From Actinomycetota bacterium (GTDB lineage Bacteria > Actinomycetota > Acidimicrobiia > Acidimicrobiales > Ilumatobacteraceae), in assembly GCA_009927665.1 (NCBI GenBank), contig RFMM01000183.1, positions 1 to 56,949 on the forward strand: 56,949 bases of DNA, given 5' to 3'. The first letter of the stretch is position 1; each line of letters opens with the position of its first letter. Under the pieces are notes generated by a model, which saw only the letters and a program-made list of their open reading frames with translations, searched no databases and had not been told where the DNA came from. Positions 16,980-25,278 of this stretch are shown one piece after another. The position numbers were made by a program, and so were the translations under genes.

Positions 16980-19900
16980 TCAACCGATGCTTACTGCTTC
17001 ACCAAATTTGGCACGCAGCTGCCCGATGACGCTGGGAATGCTCACTGCGAAATCTGGTCCGAGCGCGACAGTTCTGTCACCGACTTTGAGAAAGACCGGT
17101 GAGTCGCCTGCATGCTCGCGCAAGAGATCGCGAATCTCATTCACCTCGCTCGCGCCAACACTGCGTCGCGCAAGATCGATGTACAGCGATTCAGTTCCGG
17201 TCTTTGGAACATCAACGACCTGAATGTCGCTCGCCATCAGCATCACGCGCGCTTCATCGCGACGGTCAAGACGGCCGCGCACGACGACGATCTGGTCGTC
17301 GACCACGAGATGACCTTGCGTCTGATGGGTCTTAGGGAACACCGTCACTTCGATGGCGCCTGCCATGTCTTCGAGCGTGAAGGTGCACATCGCCTCGCCC
17401 TTGCGGGTGTACTTGCGCTCACAGCCCGTGATGACACCAGCCAAGGTGATGTTGTCTTCGGTGCGATCGACGACGTCGACGATCGTGCATGTAGCTCGTC
17501 GCGCCAACAGGTGCTCTAGCCCGCGCAACGGGTGGTCGGAAACGTACAACCCGAGCATCTCTTTTTCGAGCTTCAGCTGCTCGGCACGCTCGTAATGCAG
17601 ATCAGGAATCGGCAATCGCTCGTCAAAGCCCGCATCGTTGTCGGGCGTATCACCGAACAAACTCATCACACCTTGGTCGCGTTCACGGCGTCGCAGCAAT
17701 GCTTGGTCGACGAGCGACTCGAACACTGCGAGAAGACCGCGGCGCGGGCAGCCGAGTGAGTCAAACGCCCCAGCTTTGATCAGCGACTCTAAGGCGCGCT
17801 TGTTCAACACCGACTCTGGTGCGCGGTCGATGAAGTCATAGAACGACGCAAACTTGCCGTGTTCGGCACGGTGCGCGACGAGTGCTTCGGCGGCTCCTTC
17901 TCCGACATTGCGAATGCCTGACAGACCAAAGGTCACCTCGCGCTTGCCGTCGACTGGTACGAAGTCGACAGCCGAGTCGTTGATGTCGGGAGTTCGAACC
18001 GTGACGCCATTGGCGCGCGCGTCGGCGAGATAGAGAGCGGCGCGATCGCTGTTGCCCTTTACCGAAGTGAGCAAGCAGGCGAAGTAGGCAACCGAATGGT
18101 GCGCTTTCAACCAAGCGGTCTGATAGGTGATGAGCCCGTAGCCGAACGCGTGACTCTTGGTGAAGGCATAGTCGGCGAACTTCTCGATGATGCCGAAGAG
18201 TTCACGGCCGAGCGACTCGCCATAGCCGTTGTGCGCGCACCCGCCGACGAACTTTGGCCGCTGTTCAGCCATTGCCTTCGGATCTTTCTTTGCGCACGCC
18301 TTGCGCAGAGAGTCGGCTTCTGCCAACGAGTAGCCGGCAAACTTCTGCGCTACGCGCATGATGCTTTCTTGGTAGATCATCAGCCCGTAGGTGTCGTCAA
18401 GCACGTCGCGCGCATCGTTGTGGAAGAACCGTGCCTGTTTGCGGGCGTTCTTGAAGTCGGCAAAGTCGTTGTGCATGTTCTCGGCCATCGGGCCTGGTCG
18501 GTAGAGCGCCAAGACGGCTGCGACGTCTTCAAAACGTCGAGGAACGAGTGATCGCAGCAAGGCGCGCATCGGTGCCGACTCGAGTTGAAAGACCCCAATG
18601 GTGTTGGCGGCTGCGAGCAGGTTGTAGGTCTTGGTGTCGTCAAGCGGAATCGAGTCGATGTCGAAGTCGGGCTGTGCGCGACGAATCAGTTGTTCGCAGT
18701 CGGTGATGACGTCAAGGTTTCGCAACCCGAGAATGTCCATCTTGAGAAGGCCCAGCGACTCGACGCCGTGCATTTCGTATTGCGTCACGACGGGTGCATC
18801 ATCGGGGTTCTGACCCGCTTCAGGCTTGCGCTGAATGGGCAGATACTCAGTGAGTGGCTCTTTGGTGATGACCACTGCGGCAGCGTGAATGCCGACCGAA
18901 CGCTTGAGACCCTCAAGACCACGCGCCACGTCGACAACTTGCTTGACGTCAGGGTCTGACTCGTACATCGCACGCAGGTCGGCGGCGGCGCGATAGCCGT
19001 CGACGTGTTTTTCGTTTTGCTCGAAGCAGTATCGCAGCGGCGTGTCGCGACCCATCACGACGGGTGGCATCACCTTGGCGACTCGGTCGCCCAACGCGTA
19101 GGGCATACCCAGCACTCGTGCCGCATCGCGCACCGAGTTGCGCGCCTTGATGGTGCCGAAGGTGATGATCTGGGCAACACGATCGCGACCATATTTCTCG
19201 GCGGCATAACGAATCATTTCATCGCGGTAGCGCGAGTCGAAGTCCATGTCGATGTCAGGCATCGACACGCGATCGGGGTTCAAGAAGCGCTCGAACAGCA
19301 GGTCGTACTTCACGGGGTCAAGATCGGTAATACGCAACGCGTAGGCCACCGCGCAGCCTGCTGCCGAGCCTCGACCCGGACCCACACGAATGCCCGACTC
19401 GCGTGCATGACGAATGAGGTCCCAGACGATGAGAAAGTACGACGCAAAACCCATGTCGCAGATGACCTTCAACTCGTAGGCGAGCCGCTCGACGATCGCC
19501 GGGGGCAAGGGGTCACCCCAACGCTTCGTGGCACCCTCTCGCGCCAGGTGCTCAAGATAGGCGCGATCGTCGGCGAATTCGGCCGGAATCGGAAAATCTG
19601 GCAGCACATACTTGCCGAGTTCGATCTGGGTGTTGGCGCGCTCGGCGATCCACAAGGTGTTGTCACACGATTCAGGCACGTCGCGAAACAACTGGCGCAT
19701 CTCGGCCGCTGACTTGATGTAGTGCTCTTCGCCTTCGAAGCGAAATCGGTTCGGCTCATTGATGGTGCACCCGGTCTGCACGCAGAGCAACGCATCGTGG
19801 GCCTTTGCATCGTGGCGGTGCACGTAGTGGCTGTCATTGGTGGCCAAGAGTGGTGCATCGATCTCGCGGGCCAACCGAATGAGATCGCTCATCGTCGACT

Positions 19901-20492
19901 TCTGTTGCGCCAGACCGTGATCTTGCAGTTCGACGAAGAGATTGTCGCGACCAAAGATGTCTTGTAGCCGGGCGGCGGTGCGCTTGGCTTCGTCGTAGTC
20001 ATTGCGCAACAGTGCCTGCAATACATGCCCACCAAGACAGCCGGTCGTGGCGATAAGGCCCTCGTGGTGACGTTCGAGCAGTTCCCAATCCATGCGCGGT
20101 TGGTAGTAGTAGCCCTCTAAGAACGCAAGGCTCGCCAGCTTGATGAGATTGCGATAGCCCGTGTTGTTTTCTGACAGCAACGTCAGGTGGTAGTACAGCT
20201 TGCGCCCAGCCTCAGTGTCTCCGCCTGAGTCGTCAAGACGTCCACGCCGCTGGGGTCGCTCGAAACGCGACTCGTACGCCATGTAGGCCTCGGTGCCGAT
20301 GATCGGGTTGATGCCCGCACTACGACACGCTTCGTAAAAGTCGAGAACGCCATACATGTTGCCGTGGTCGGTGATGCCAATGGCAGGCTGGCCGTCGTCG
20401 AGCACCCGCTGGATGATGTCGTCAATGCGCGCAGCACCGTCGAGCATCGAAAACTCGGTGTGCACATGCAGGTGGGTGAACGAAGAACTCAT
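16980..20492 (-). CDS. dnaE: DNA polymerase III subunit alpha
   Basis: This is the replicative polymerase catalytic subunit, 1170 residues. It starts MSSSFTHLHVHTEFSMLDGA, the PHP domain whose His/Asp residues form a metal site. The catalytic palm has PDIDMDFDSRYRDEMIRY with the paired aspartates and GPGRGSAAGCAVAYALRITD. A helix-hairpin-helix/tandem region and OB fold follow (ITLAGVITGCERKYTRKGE). An in-frame extension upstream of 20492 runs antisense to conserved bpa codons and is rejected. The gene is 31 bp downstream of bpa. Its type corresponds to DnaE1. No inteins or breaks are seen. Confidence 0.97.
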   Translation of the reverse strand: MSSSFTHLHVHTEFSMLDGAARIDDIIQRVLDDGQPAIGITDHGNMYGVLDFYEACRSAGINPIIGTEAYMAYESRFERPQRRGRLDDSGGDTEAGRKLYYHLTLLSENNTGYRNLIKLASLAFLEGYYYQPRMDWELLERHHEGLIATTGCLGGHVLQALLRNDYDEAKRTAARLQDIFGRDNLFVELQDHGLAQQKSTMSDLIRLAREIDAPLLATNDSHYVHRHDAKAHDALLCVQTGCTINEPNRFRFEGEEHYIKSAAEMRQLFRDVPESCDNTLWIAERANTQIELGKYVLPDFPIPAEFADDRAYLEHLAREGATKRWGDPLPPAIVERLAYELKVICDMGFASYFLIVWDLIRHARESGIRVGPGRGSAAGCAVAYALRITDLDPVKYDLLFERFLNPDRVSMPDIDMDFDSRYRDEMIRYAAEKYGRDRVAQIITFGTIKARNSVRDAARVLGMPYALGDRVAKVMPPVVMGRDTPLRYCFEQNEKHVDGYRAAADLRAMYESDPDVKQVVDVARGLEGLKRSVGIHAAAVVITKEPLTEYLPIQRKPEAGQNPDDAPVVTQYEMHGVESLGLLKMDILGLRNLDVITDCEQLIRRAQPDFDIDSIPLDDTKTYNLLAAANTIGVFQLESAPMRALLRSLVPRRFEDVAAVLALYRPGPMAENMHNDFADFKNARKQARFFHNDARDVLDDTYGLMIYQESIMRVAQKFAGYSLAEADSLRKACAKKDPKAMAEQRPKFVGGCAHNGYGESLGRELFGIIEKFADYAFTKSHAFGYGLITYQTAWLKAHHSVAYFACLLTSVKGNSDRAALYLADARANGVTVRTPDINDSAVDFVPVDGKREVTFGLSGIRNVGEGAAEALVAHRAEHGKFASFYDFIDRAPESVLNKRALESLIKAGAFDSLGCPRRGLLAVFESLVDQALLRRRERDQGVMSLFGDTPDNDAGFDERLPIPDLHYERAEQLKLEKEMLGLYVSDHPLRGLEHLLARRATCTIVDVVDRTEDNITLAGVITGCERKYTRKGEAMCTFTLEDMAGAIEVTVFPKTHQTQGHLVVDDQIVVVRGRLDRRDEARVMLMASDIQVVDVPKTGTESLYIDLARRSVGASEVNEIRDLLREHAGDSPVFLKVGDRTVALGPDFAVSIPSVIGQLRAKFGEAVSIG

Positions 20493-20523
20493 CGGCAGGA
20501 ATGCCGAGAGTACCAGCGACGTG

Positions 20524-20988
20524 TCAGATGTAGGTGCCGGGTCGCTCGTGAGAAGGCTTCGTTGCGGGCAATTGTCGCATCTGTTCGAGTTGTTGACGCG
20601 CCGCCAACTGTTGAGCAAAGAGCGTCGCTTGAATTCCGTGGAACAAACCCTCGAGCCAACCGACGAGTTGGGCCTTGGCGACCCGCAACTCGGCTTCGCT
20701 CGGGATCTCCCCTTCTTTGAATGGCAGCGCGAGTGTCTGGAGTTCTTCGCGCAGGTCGGGTGAGATCGCCTCGGCCAACTCGACGATCGAACGCTCGTAG
20801 ATTTCTGCCAAGCGTTCGCGACTTGGCGCGTCAAGCTGCATCTGGCGCACCTCGTCGAGCAACTGCTTGATCATCGAACCGATGCGCATCACCTTGGCGG
20901 GCTCTTGCACCGTCTCGTCACCGGAGAAGTCGGGCATGCTCTGCGCGCCGTTGACGAGTTCGCCGCGCTCGGGGGTCTCGTTGCTCAT
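20524..20988 (-). CDS. bpa: Bacterial proteasome activator Bpa/PafE-like (DUF2587)
   Basis: Bpa is an ATP-independent ring activator of the actinobacterial 20S proteasome, with a four-helix bundle and a C-terminal peptide that inserts into the alpha-ring pockets. This 154-residue protein has the central block KVMRIGSMIKQLLDEVRQM, then LAEIYERSIVELAEAISPDL and LVGWLEGLFHGIQATLFAQQ. It ends HERPGTYI; the penultimate Tyr fits the HbYX-like rule, and M. tuberculosis ends GQYL. The gene is unusual in lying just before dnaE, and no proteasome gene is in the window. The presence of prcBA elsewhere is therefore a prediction. Confidence 0.88.
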   Translation of the reverse strand: MSNETPERGELVNGAQSMPDFSGDETVQEPAKVMRIGSMIKQLLDEVRQMQLDAPSRERLAEIYERSIVELAEAISPDLREELQTLALPFKEGEIPSEAELRVAKAQLVGWLEGLFHGIQATLFAQQLAARQQLEQMRQLPATKPSHERPGTYI

Positions 20989-21023
20989 CGGCAGATAGTT
21001 CTATCAGGCTCTGCAATCGCTCT

Positions 21024-22160
21024 TCACGCGTTGCGCAAGGCGAGCAACGGCACGTCAATTTCGGCCGTGGTGAGGGATCCATGACGACACTGCAAGTCGA
21101 AGTAGGTCTTGTCAATCGGGTCATCAAAACTCACGTCATTTTTGGCGAGCACCGCGACATCGCCGAACCGACGACGCACCACGTCGTTGACACGGGCACC
21201 GAAGAACCCGCCGCCAATCATCTCGTCGCGAGTGAGCACCCAGGCGTCGGCGCCGTGGTGTGCGCGCGCCGCGGTCACCACCTCGTCGACTCGACCCGGC
21301 AGAACATGCAACCAGCGGAAGCGGCCTTCTCCTGATTGATGACTGAGATGGCGGGTGACGTCGTCGTGCAGCAGCATCGTGTTGCGACCGACCATCACCT
21401 GACCATGATCGGCGGTGACGAGCAACACCGCTTCAGGTGGCAAGACGGCAGCGAGGTCACCGACGATGCGGTCAGCGGCAGTCAATTCGGCATCGTAGAA
21501 CTCACCGAAGCCGCGTTCGTGGGCGATCTTGTCGACACCGTCGTAATAGCAATACACGAACGGCTCGCCACGCATCAACAGATGTTGCACATCGACCGCA
21601 ATGCTCGACGCCGCACGCCAACTGTGCATGCGCGAACCACGCAGGTGCGACTCGGTGAATGCGGTGCCGTCGAACTCGGCCTTTGACAACACCGGCACAC
21701 TCGTGCCGAGAAACGGCGGACACGGCTGTACATCACGTGGCGGCAGGCGACGCCGCGCATCACCTTGCGAGTCGCCCCAGCGCAACATCTGCACGACTCG
21801 ACCAGAGAAATCAATGCGATAGCCGACCAAGCCATGCTCACCGGGCGTGGCACCTGTGGCAATCGACGTGAGGGCAGTGACCGTCGTGGTCGGCGACACG
21901 GTGGTGATGGGCCCGCCCTGCATCGTCGCCAAGGTCGGAGCCAGCGTCGGCCGCGCAGCCACTCGATCGCGCAACTGGTGCCAACCGAGACCGTCGATCA
22001 CGAGCAGCACCACCTGACGGGCGTCGCGAGCCAGCGCCGGGAAGAAGTGAGGTAGATCGGCGGTGCCACGCGGGCCAAGCAATGACGGCACGATGTTGGT
22101 GACGCACGCGCCCGCATAGTCGGGGCAGCGCGGGGCGAGGTCGGTGAAGTGCTGCTGCAC
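21024..22160 (-). CDS. Alkaline phosphatase superfamily protein (nucleotide pyrophosphatase / phosphodiesterase type)
   Basis: This 378-residue protein has the metal-binding arrangement of type I phosphodiesterases: VVLLVIDGLGWHQL for the first Asp, TTVSPTTTVTALTSIATGA carrying the catalytic Thr, YYDGVDKIAHERGFG and LLVTADHGQVMV for the remaining Asp/His ligands. It has no obvious signal peptide, so it appears cytoplasmic. The physiological substrate is unknown. It starts at a GTG preceded by AGAGG, 35 bp from the divergent Rrf2 gene, and heads the bpa-dnaE unit (bpa starts 35 bp after its stop). Confidence 0.88.
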   Translation of the reverse strand: MQQHFTDLAPRCPDYAGACVTNIVPSLLGPRGTADLPHFFPALARDARQVVLLVIDGLGWHQLRDRVAARPTLAPTLATMQGGPITTVSPTTTVTALTSIATGATPGEHGLVGYRIDFSGRVVQMLRWGDSQGDARRRLPPRDVQPCPPFLGTSVPVLSKAEFDGTAFTESHLRGSRMHSWRAASSIAVDVQHLLMRGEPFVYCYYDGVDKIAHERGFGEFYDAELTAADRIVGDLAAVLPPEAVLLVTADHGQVMVGRNTMLLHDDVTRHLSHQSGEGRFRWLHVLPGRVDEVVTAARAHHGADAWVLTRDEMIGGGFFGARVNDVVRRRFGDVAVLAKNDVSFDDPIDKTYFDLQCRHGSLTTAEIDVPLLALRNA

Positions 22161-22183
22161 GGCAGCCTCTAGTCAACCGCGCT

Positions 22184-22189
22184 TACGAT
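22184..22189 (+). promoter_or_regulatory. -10 hexamer for a probable leaderless Rrf2 transcript
   Basis: TACGAT ends 6 nt before the GTG start of the Rrf2 gene, so transcription from it would begin at or next to the start codon. There is no purine-rich Shine-Dalgarno in the intervening GGTGAC. The -35 region is not recognisable. Confidence 0.5.
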
Positions 22190-22195
22190 GGTGAC

Positions 22196-22657
22196 GTGCG
22201 GGTTTCGACACGAGGCGACTATGCGTGTCGTGCAATGTTGTCACTCGCCTTGCATGCCGACGAACCAGGGCCGATCTCCGTGCGCGACATCGCAACCCGC
22301 ACTGCCCTGCCCCAGCCGTATCTCGAGCAGATCCTGTTGGCTTTGAAGGGTGCCGGGCTCGTGCACTCGAAGCGCGGCGTTGGTGGTGGTTACACGCTTG
22401 CGCGACACCCAGACAAGATCTTGTTGTCGGAGATTTTGTCGGCTGCCGACGGCCCGATTTCACTCGGCGATTTCGGTGAACCACACCGCAACGGCGCCTG
22501 CGATCACGAGGGTCAATGCGTGCTGCTTGCCATCTGGCACTCGGTTGGTGAACACTTGCGCGACCACCTCGCACAGTTCACGCTCGGCACGGTGTTGGCT
22601 GCGGCCCGCGGAGACGCGCCGTGGCCGGCGGAGACACGCAAGAAGAAGCGGCGCTAA
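22196..22657 (+). CDS. Rrf2-family transcriptional regulator
   Basis: This is a winged-helix regulator of 153 residues. MRVSTRGDYACRAMLSLAL and the recognition region TALPQPYLEQILLALKGAGL, SKRGVGGGYTLAR are typical of IscR/RsrR/NsrR relatives. Two cysteines lie in NGACDHEGQCVLLAIW, spaced C-x5-C, with Trp where IscR would have its third cysteine; a redox-sensitive Fe-S cluster is possible but its ligand set is uncertain. The tail is strongly basic (TRKKKRR). It stands alone between divergent and convergent neighbours and overlaps rluD tail-to-tail by 4 bp. Targets are unknown; autoregulation is common in the family. Confidence 0.92.
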   Translation: MRVSTRGDYACRAMLSLALHADEPGPISVRDIATRTALPQPYLEQILLALKGAGLVHSKRGVGGGYTLARHPDKILLSEILSAADGPISLGDFGEPHRNGACDHEGQCVLLAIWHSVGEHLRDHLAQFTLGTVLAAARGDAPWPAETRKKKRR

Positions 22658-23601
22658 CGCAGCGTCGCGACGACCGCCGCAAAGTCGGCCGGTGCCGCCG
22701 CCTGAAAGCTGACCCGCTCACCCGTGCGCGGGTGGTCGAACGCCAACTCGCGCGCATGCAGCATCGGCCGCCCGGCGCGAATGCCGGCACGCGCTCCTCC
22801 GTACTGAGCGTCTCCCACGACGGGGTGCCCGATCGAAGCGAGGTGCACGCGAATCTGATGCGTGCGTCCGGTCTCGAGGCGACACTCCAGCAGCGACGCC
22901 TCGCGTGGGGTGTGAAACGACTGTTCGAGTGCATAGTGCGTGCGCGACGCGCGCCCATCGACGACCACGGCCATGCGCGTCACGTCTCGATGATCTCGAC
23001 CAATCGGCGCGTCGATCACGCCGTTGACTGAGGCGGGAATCCCCCACACGAGGGCGGAATACACACGGGTCACACTGCGCGCGGTCATCTGGGCAACAAG
23101 CGAGTCATACGCCGCTGCTGTGCGCGCCACCACCATGAGCCCTGTCGTGCCGGCATCAAGGCGATGCACGATGCCCGGACGCATCGGGTCACCCGCCGAC
23201 GCCATCTCTGGGTAAAGATCGAGCAAGAAGTTGACAAGTGTTCCGTCGGGATTACCCGCACCAGGGTGCACGACGATGCCCGCGGCCTTGTTGACGACGA
23301 CGACCGATTCGTCTTCATGCACGATGTCAACTGCGCCACCGGCTTGTGCAGCAGGCAACTCAGGACCAGGTGCCTGCGAGACGTCGACGGTGATCGTCTG
23401 ACCCTGCTGCACACGTTCTTTGCCGGCGACGACCACCTGTCCGTCGACGGTGACGGCGCCGGCATCGATCAACGCCGCAGCAGCGCTGCGACTGACGTCG
23501 GCAACCAGCGACACCACGCGATCAATGCGCACGTCTGCCAACGAGGCAGGAATCTCTTCGGTCACGCGCCGCGCAATGCCGAGCGTGTCGTCGTTCGTCA
23601 T
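22654..23601 (-). CDS. rluD: Ribosomal large subunit pseudouridine synthase, RluD/RluA family
   Basis: This protein isomerises specific uridines of 23S rRNA to pseudouridine. It is 315 residues, with an N-terminal S4 domain (RIDRVVSLVADVSRSAAAAL, GQVVVAGKERVQQGQTITV) and the catalytic block GIVHRLDAGTTGLMVVA, whose Asp is the nucleophile. RTHQIRVHLASIGHPVVGD is the second family signature. Start ATG overlaps the lspA stop (ATGA); the frame is open further upstream but that extension lies inside lspA and lacks family similarity. It ends the long minus-strand cell-division cluster. RluD rather than RluC is favoured by the S4 domain and by its lspA neighbour. Confidence 0.94.
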   Translation of the reverse strand: MTNDDTLGIARRVTEEIPASLADVRIDRVVSLVADVSRSAAAALIDAGAVTVDGQVVVAGKERVQQGQTITVDVSQAPGPELPAAQAGGAVDIVHEDESVVVVNKAAGIVVHPGAGNPDGTLVNFLLDLYPEMASAGDPMRPGIVHRLDAGTTGLMVVARTAAAYDSLVAQMTARSVTRVYSALVWGIPASVNGVIDAPIGRDHRDVTRMAVVVDGRASRTHYALEQSFHTPREASLLECRLETGRTHQIRVHLASIGHPVVGDAQYGGARAGIRAGRPMLHARELAFDHPRTGERVSFQAAAPADFAAVVATLR

Positions 23602-24068
23602 GTTGTGCTTCTCGATTCGCGAACCGATGCCACGATCATGAGCACTGCACCGACGCTGATCGCAGCGTCGGCGAGGTTGAAGATGGGCCACCACTGCACG
23701 TCGATGAAGTCGACCACGGCGCCGCGTAGCCACGCATCGCCGCGCAACAGGCGATCGATGAGATTGCCTGTCGCACCACCAACGATCAATCCGGCGGCGA
23801 CACCGGCCACACCGTGCGCGCTGCGACGCAACCACAGCACGATCACGATGATGACCACGAATGCAATGGCACCGATGATCGGCCCGGCACCGGTGGCCTG
23901 TGAGAACGCCATGCCCTTGTTGAATGCCAAGTTGAAGCGCAGCGAACCAACGAGGTCGATCGTGCGACCATTTGACAAGCGGTTCAATGCCCAGTGCTTG
24001 GTGGCCTGATCAACCGAAACAATGCAGGCGATGAGTAGCCAAAGCCGGCGCGTCGCCGAGATCGTCAT
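23598..24068 (-). CDS. lspA: Lipoprotein signal peptidase (SPase II)
   Basis: LspA cleaves prolipoproteins before the lipidated cysteine. The 156-residue protein has four transmembrane helices and the two catalytic aspartates, in GGATGNLIDRLLRG and in PIFNLADAAISVG. The N-terminal VDQATKHWALNRL block is also conserved. It overlaps the DksA-like gene upstream and rluD downstream, both by 4 bp, so the three genes are translationally coupled. A DUF3048 lipoprotein in this window would be one of its substrates. Confidence 0.96.
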   Translation of the reverse strand: MTISATRRLWLLIACIVSVDQATKHWALNRLSNGRTIDLVGSLRFNLAFNKGMAFSQATGAGPIIGAIAFVVIIVIVLWLRRSAHGVAGVAAGLIVGGATGNLIDRLLRGDAWLRGAVVDFIDVQWWPIFNLADAAISVGAVLMIVASVRESRSTT

Positions 24069-25271
24069 CGACTGCCCAGACCGCCGGCGCGTTCAGTGAC
24101 GAGCTCGGTGGTCCAAGGCAATGCTTCGAGACGCTCGCGCGGTATCGGCAGACCCGAGTACGACGAGTAGCCGTATTCTCCGATCTTCAGCCGCTCAAGT
24201 GCCGCGTCAATCGATTCAACTTGCTCGCGGGCCTGTTGTGAGAGCGTGAGATCGCGCTCGCGCTCGACGACCATCGTGTCGCCTTCGCCGCCTTCTTCGC
24301 CGAAATCGACGTCGCCCATCTCTTGGTTCGCCACAATCTCGTTGGCGTCTCGTTCAAGACGGTCAGCCTGACCGATGAGTTCGGCGCGCTTCTCGAGCAA
24401 CAACTGTCGCTGACCCTTGAGAAAAGCGATGTCGAATTCTTTGGTCGGCGTGATGCCATCAACTGGCTCGAGCTTGATAACCGGTGGCTTGACCGGCTTG
24501 GCCATCGCCCGCTCTTGTTGGGCACGAATTCGTGCTTCTTCTTCTTCGCGAATCGCGCGCAGTCGCGCACGCTCAGCTTCGCGAACCTGTCGCTCGGCTT
24601 CTTTCGCCTTGTTGATCTTGTCGCGTTCGCGCTGCTTCTCGCGGCGCTCTTCTTCGATCGCCGCCTTCTTGCGGGCGATCTCGCGGCGTCGCTCTTCTTG
24701 GGCGACGAGTCGCTCGAGTTGGCGGCGCTTGCGCTCAGCGTCACGCTCTTTCTGAATTCGTTTGCGCTCGGCCAACTTTTCTTGTGCGACTCGCTTACGT
24801 TCGCGCTCGGCGAGCAGGCGCGCTTGCTTTCGTTCACGCTCAGCGGCGAGCCTGGCTTGCTTACGCTTGCGATCTTCGACCTTGCGCTGAGCCACCTTCT
24901 GGCGACGTATGGCCTCGGCTTTGACGCGGGCGGCGCGACGCGCGAGCTCGGCCTTTTTCTTGGCGGCCTTGCGGCGCGCATCGTCGGCCTTTTTTCTTGG
25001 CGGCCCTGCGCTGAGCCTCGGCCTTCAGACGCTGAGCTCGACGCTGAGCCTCGAGCTTGAGGCGAAGCTTGCGGCGACGAGCATCTTCGAGCTTCTTGCG
25101 GGCCGCCTTGCGGCGCCGTTCTTCGAGCTCTTTTTTGGCCTTTTTGCGACGCAGTTCGTCGGCTTTGCGGCGTTTGGCTGCGGCGAGCGCCTGGGCCCTC
25201 TTTTTTGCGGCCTGTTGCTTGGCCTGGGCCTTCTTCTTGGCGGATGCTTTGCGCTTCGCGGCTGCGTTCAT
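24065..25271 (-). CDS. DksA/TraR-like protein with very long Lys/Arg/Glu-rich helix and cysteine-free finger (single-base frameshift)
   Basis: Read as one gene from MNAAAKRKASAKKK, this gives about 401 residues. Residues 1-250 are almost only Lys, Arg, Glu, Ala and Gln, predicted as one long charged helix or coiled coil. The last 130 residues resemble TraR/DksA: FLKGQRQLLLEKRAELIGQA, an acidic loop GDVDFGEEGGEGD, then ALERLKIGEYGYSSYSGLPI. The four zinc cysteines expected around YGxCxxCG...LPxxxxCxxC are all replaced, so no zinc finger can form. At about 24990 a run of six A shifts the frame; with five A the two halves join as AAKKKADDARRKAAKKK. An indel error is likely. Its position between ileS and lspA suggests a fixed housekeeping role, function unknown. 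Confidence 0.8.
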
Positions 25272-25278
25272 GACCCCG

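Noticed and set aside
24187-24981. 264-codon minus-strand frame rich in Ser/Arg/Lys
   Set aside because: It is the alternative frame of the repetitive K/R/E coding region; the DksA-like frame has the conserved C-terminus.
24985-24998. Programmed -1 ribosomal frameshift of the dnaX type at the A run
   Set aside because: The register needed to reach the downstream half is +1 (or -2), not -1, so the classical slippery-site mechanism does not fit.
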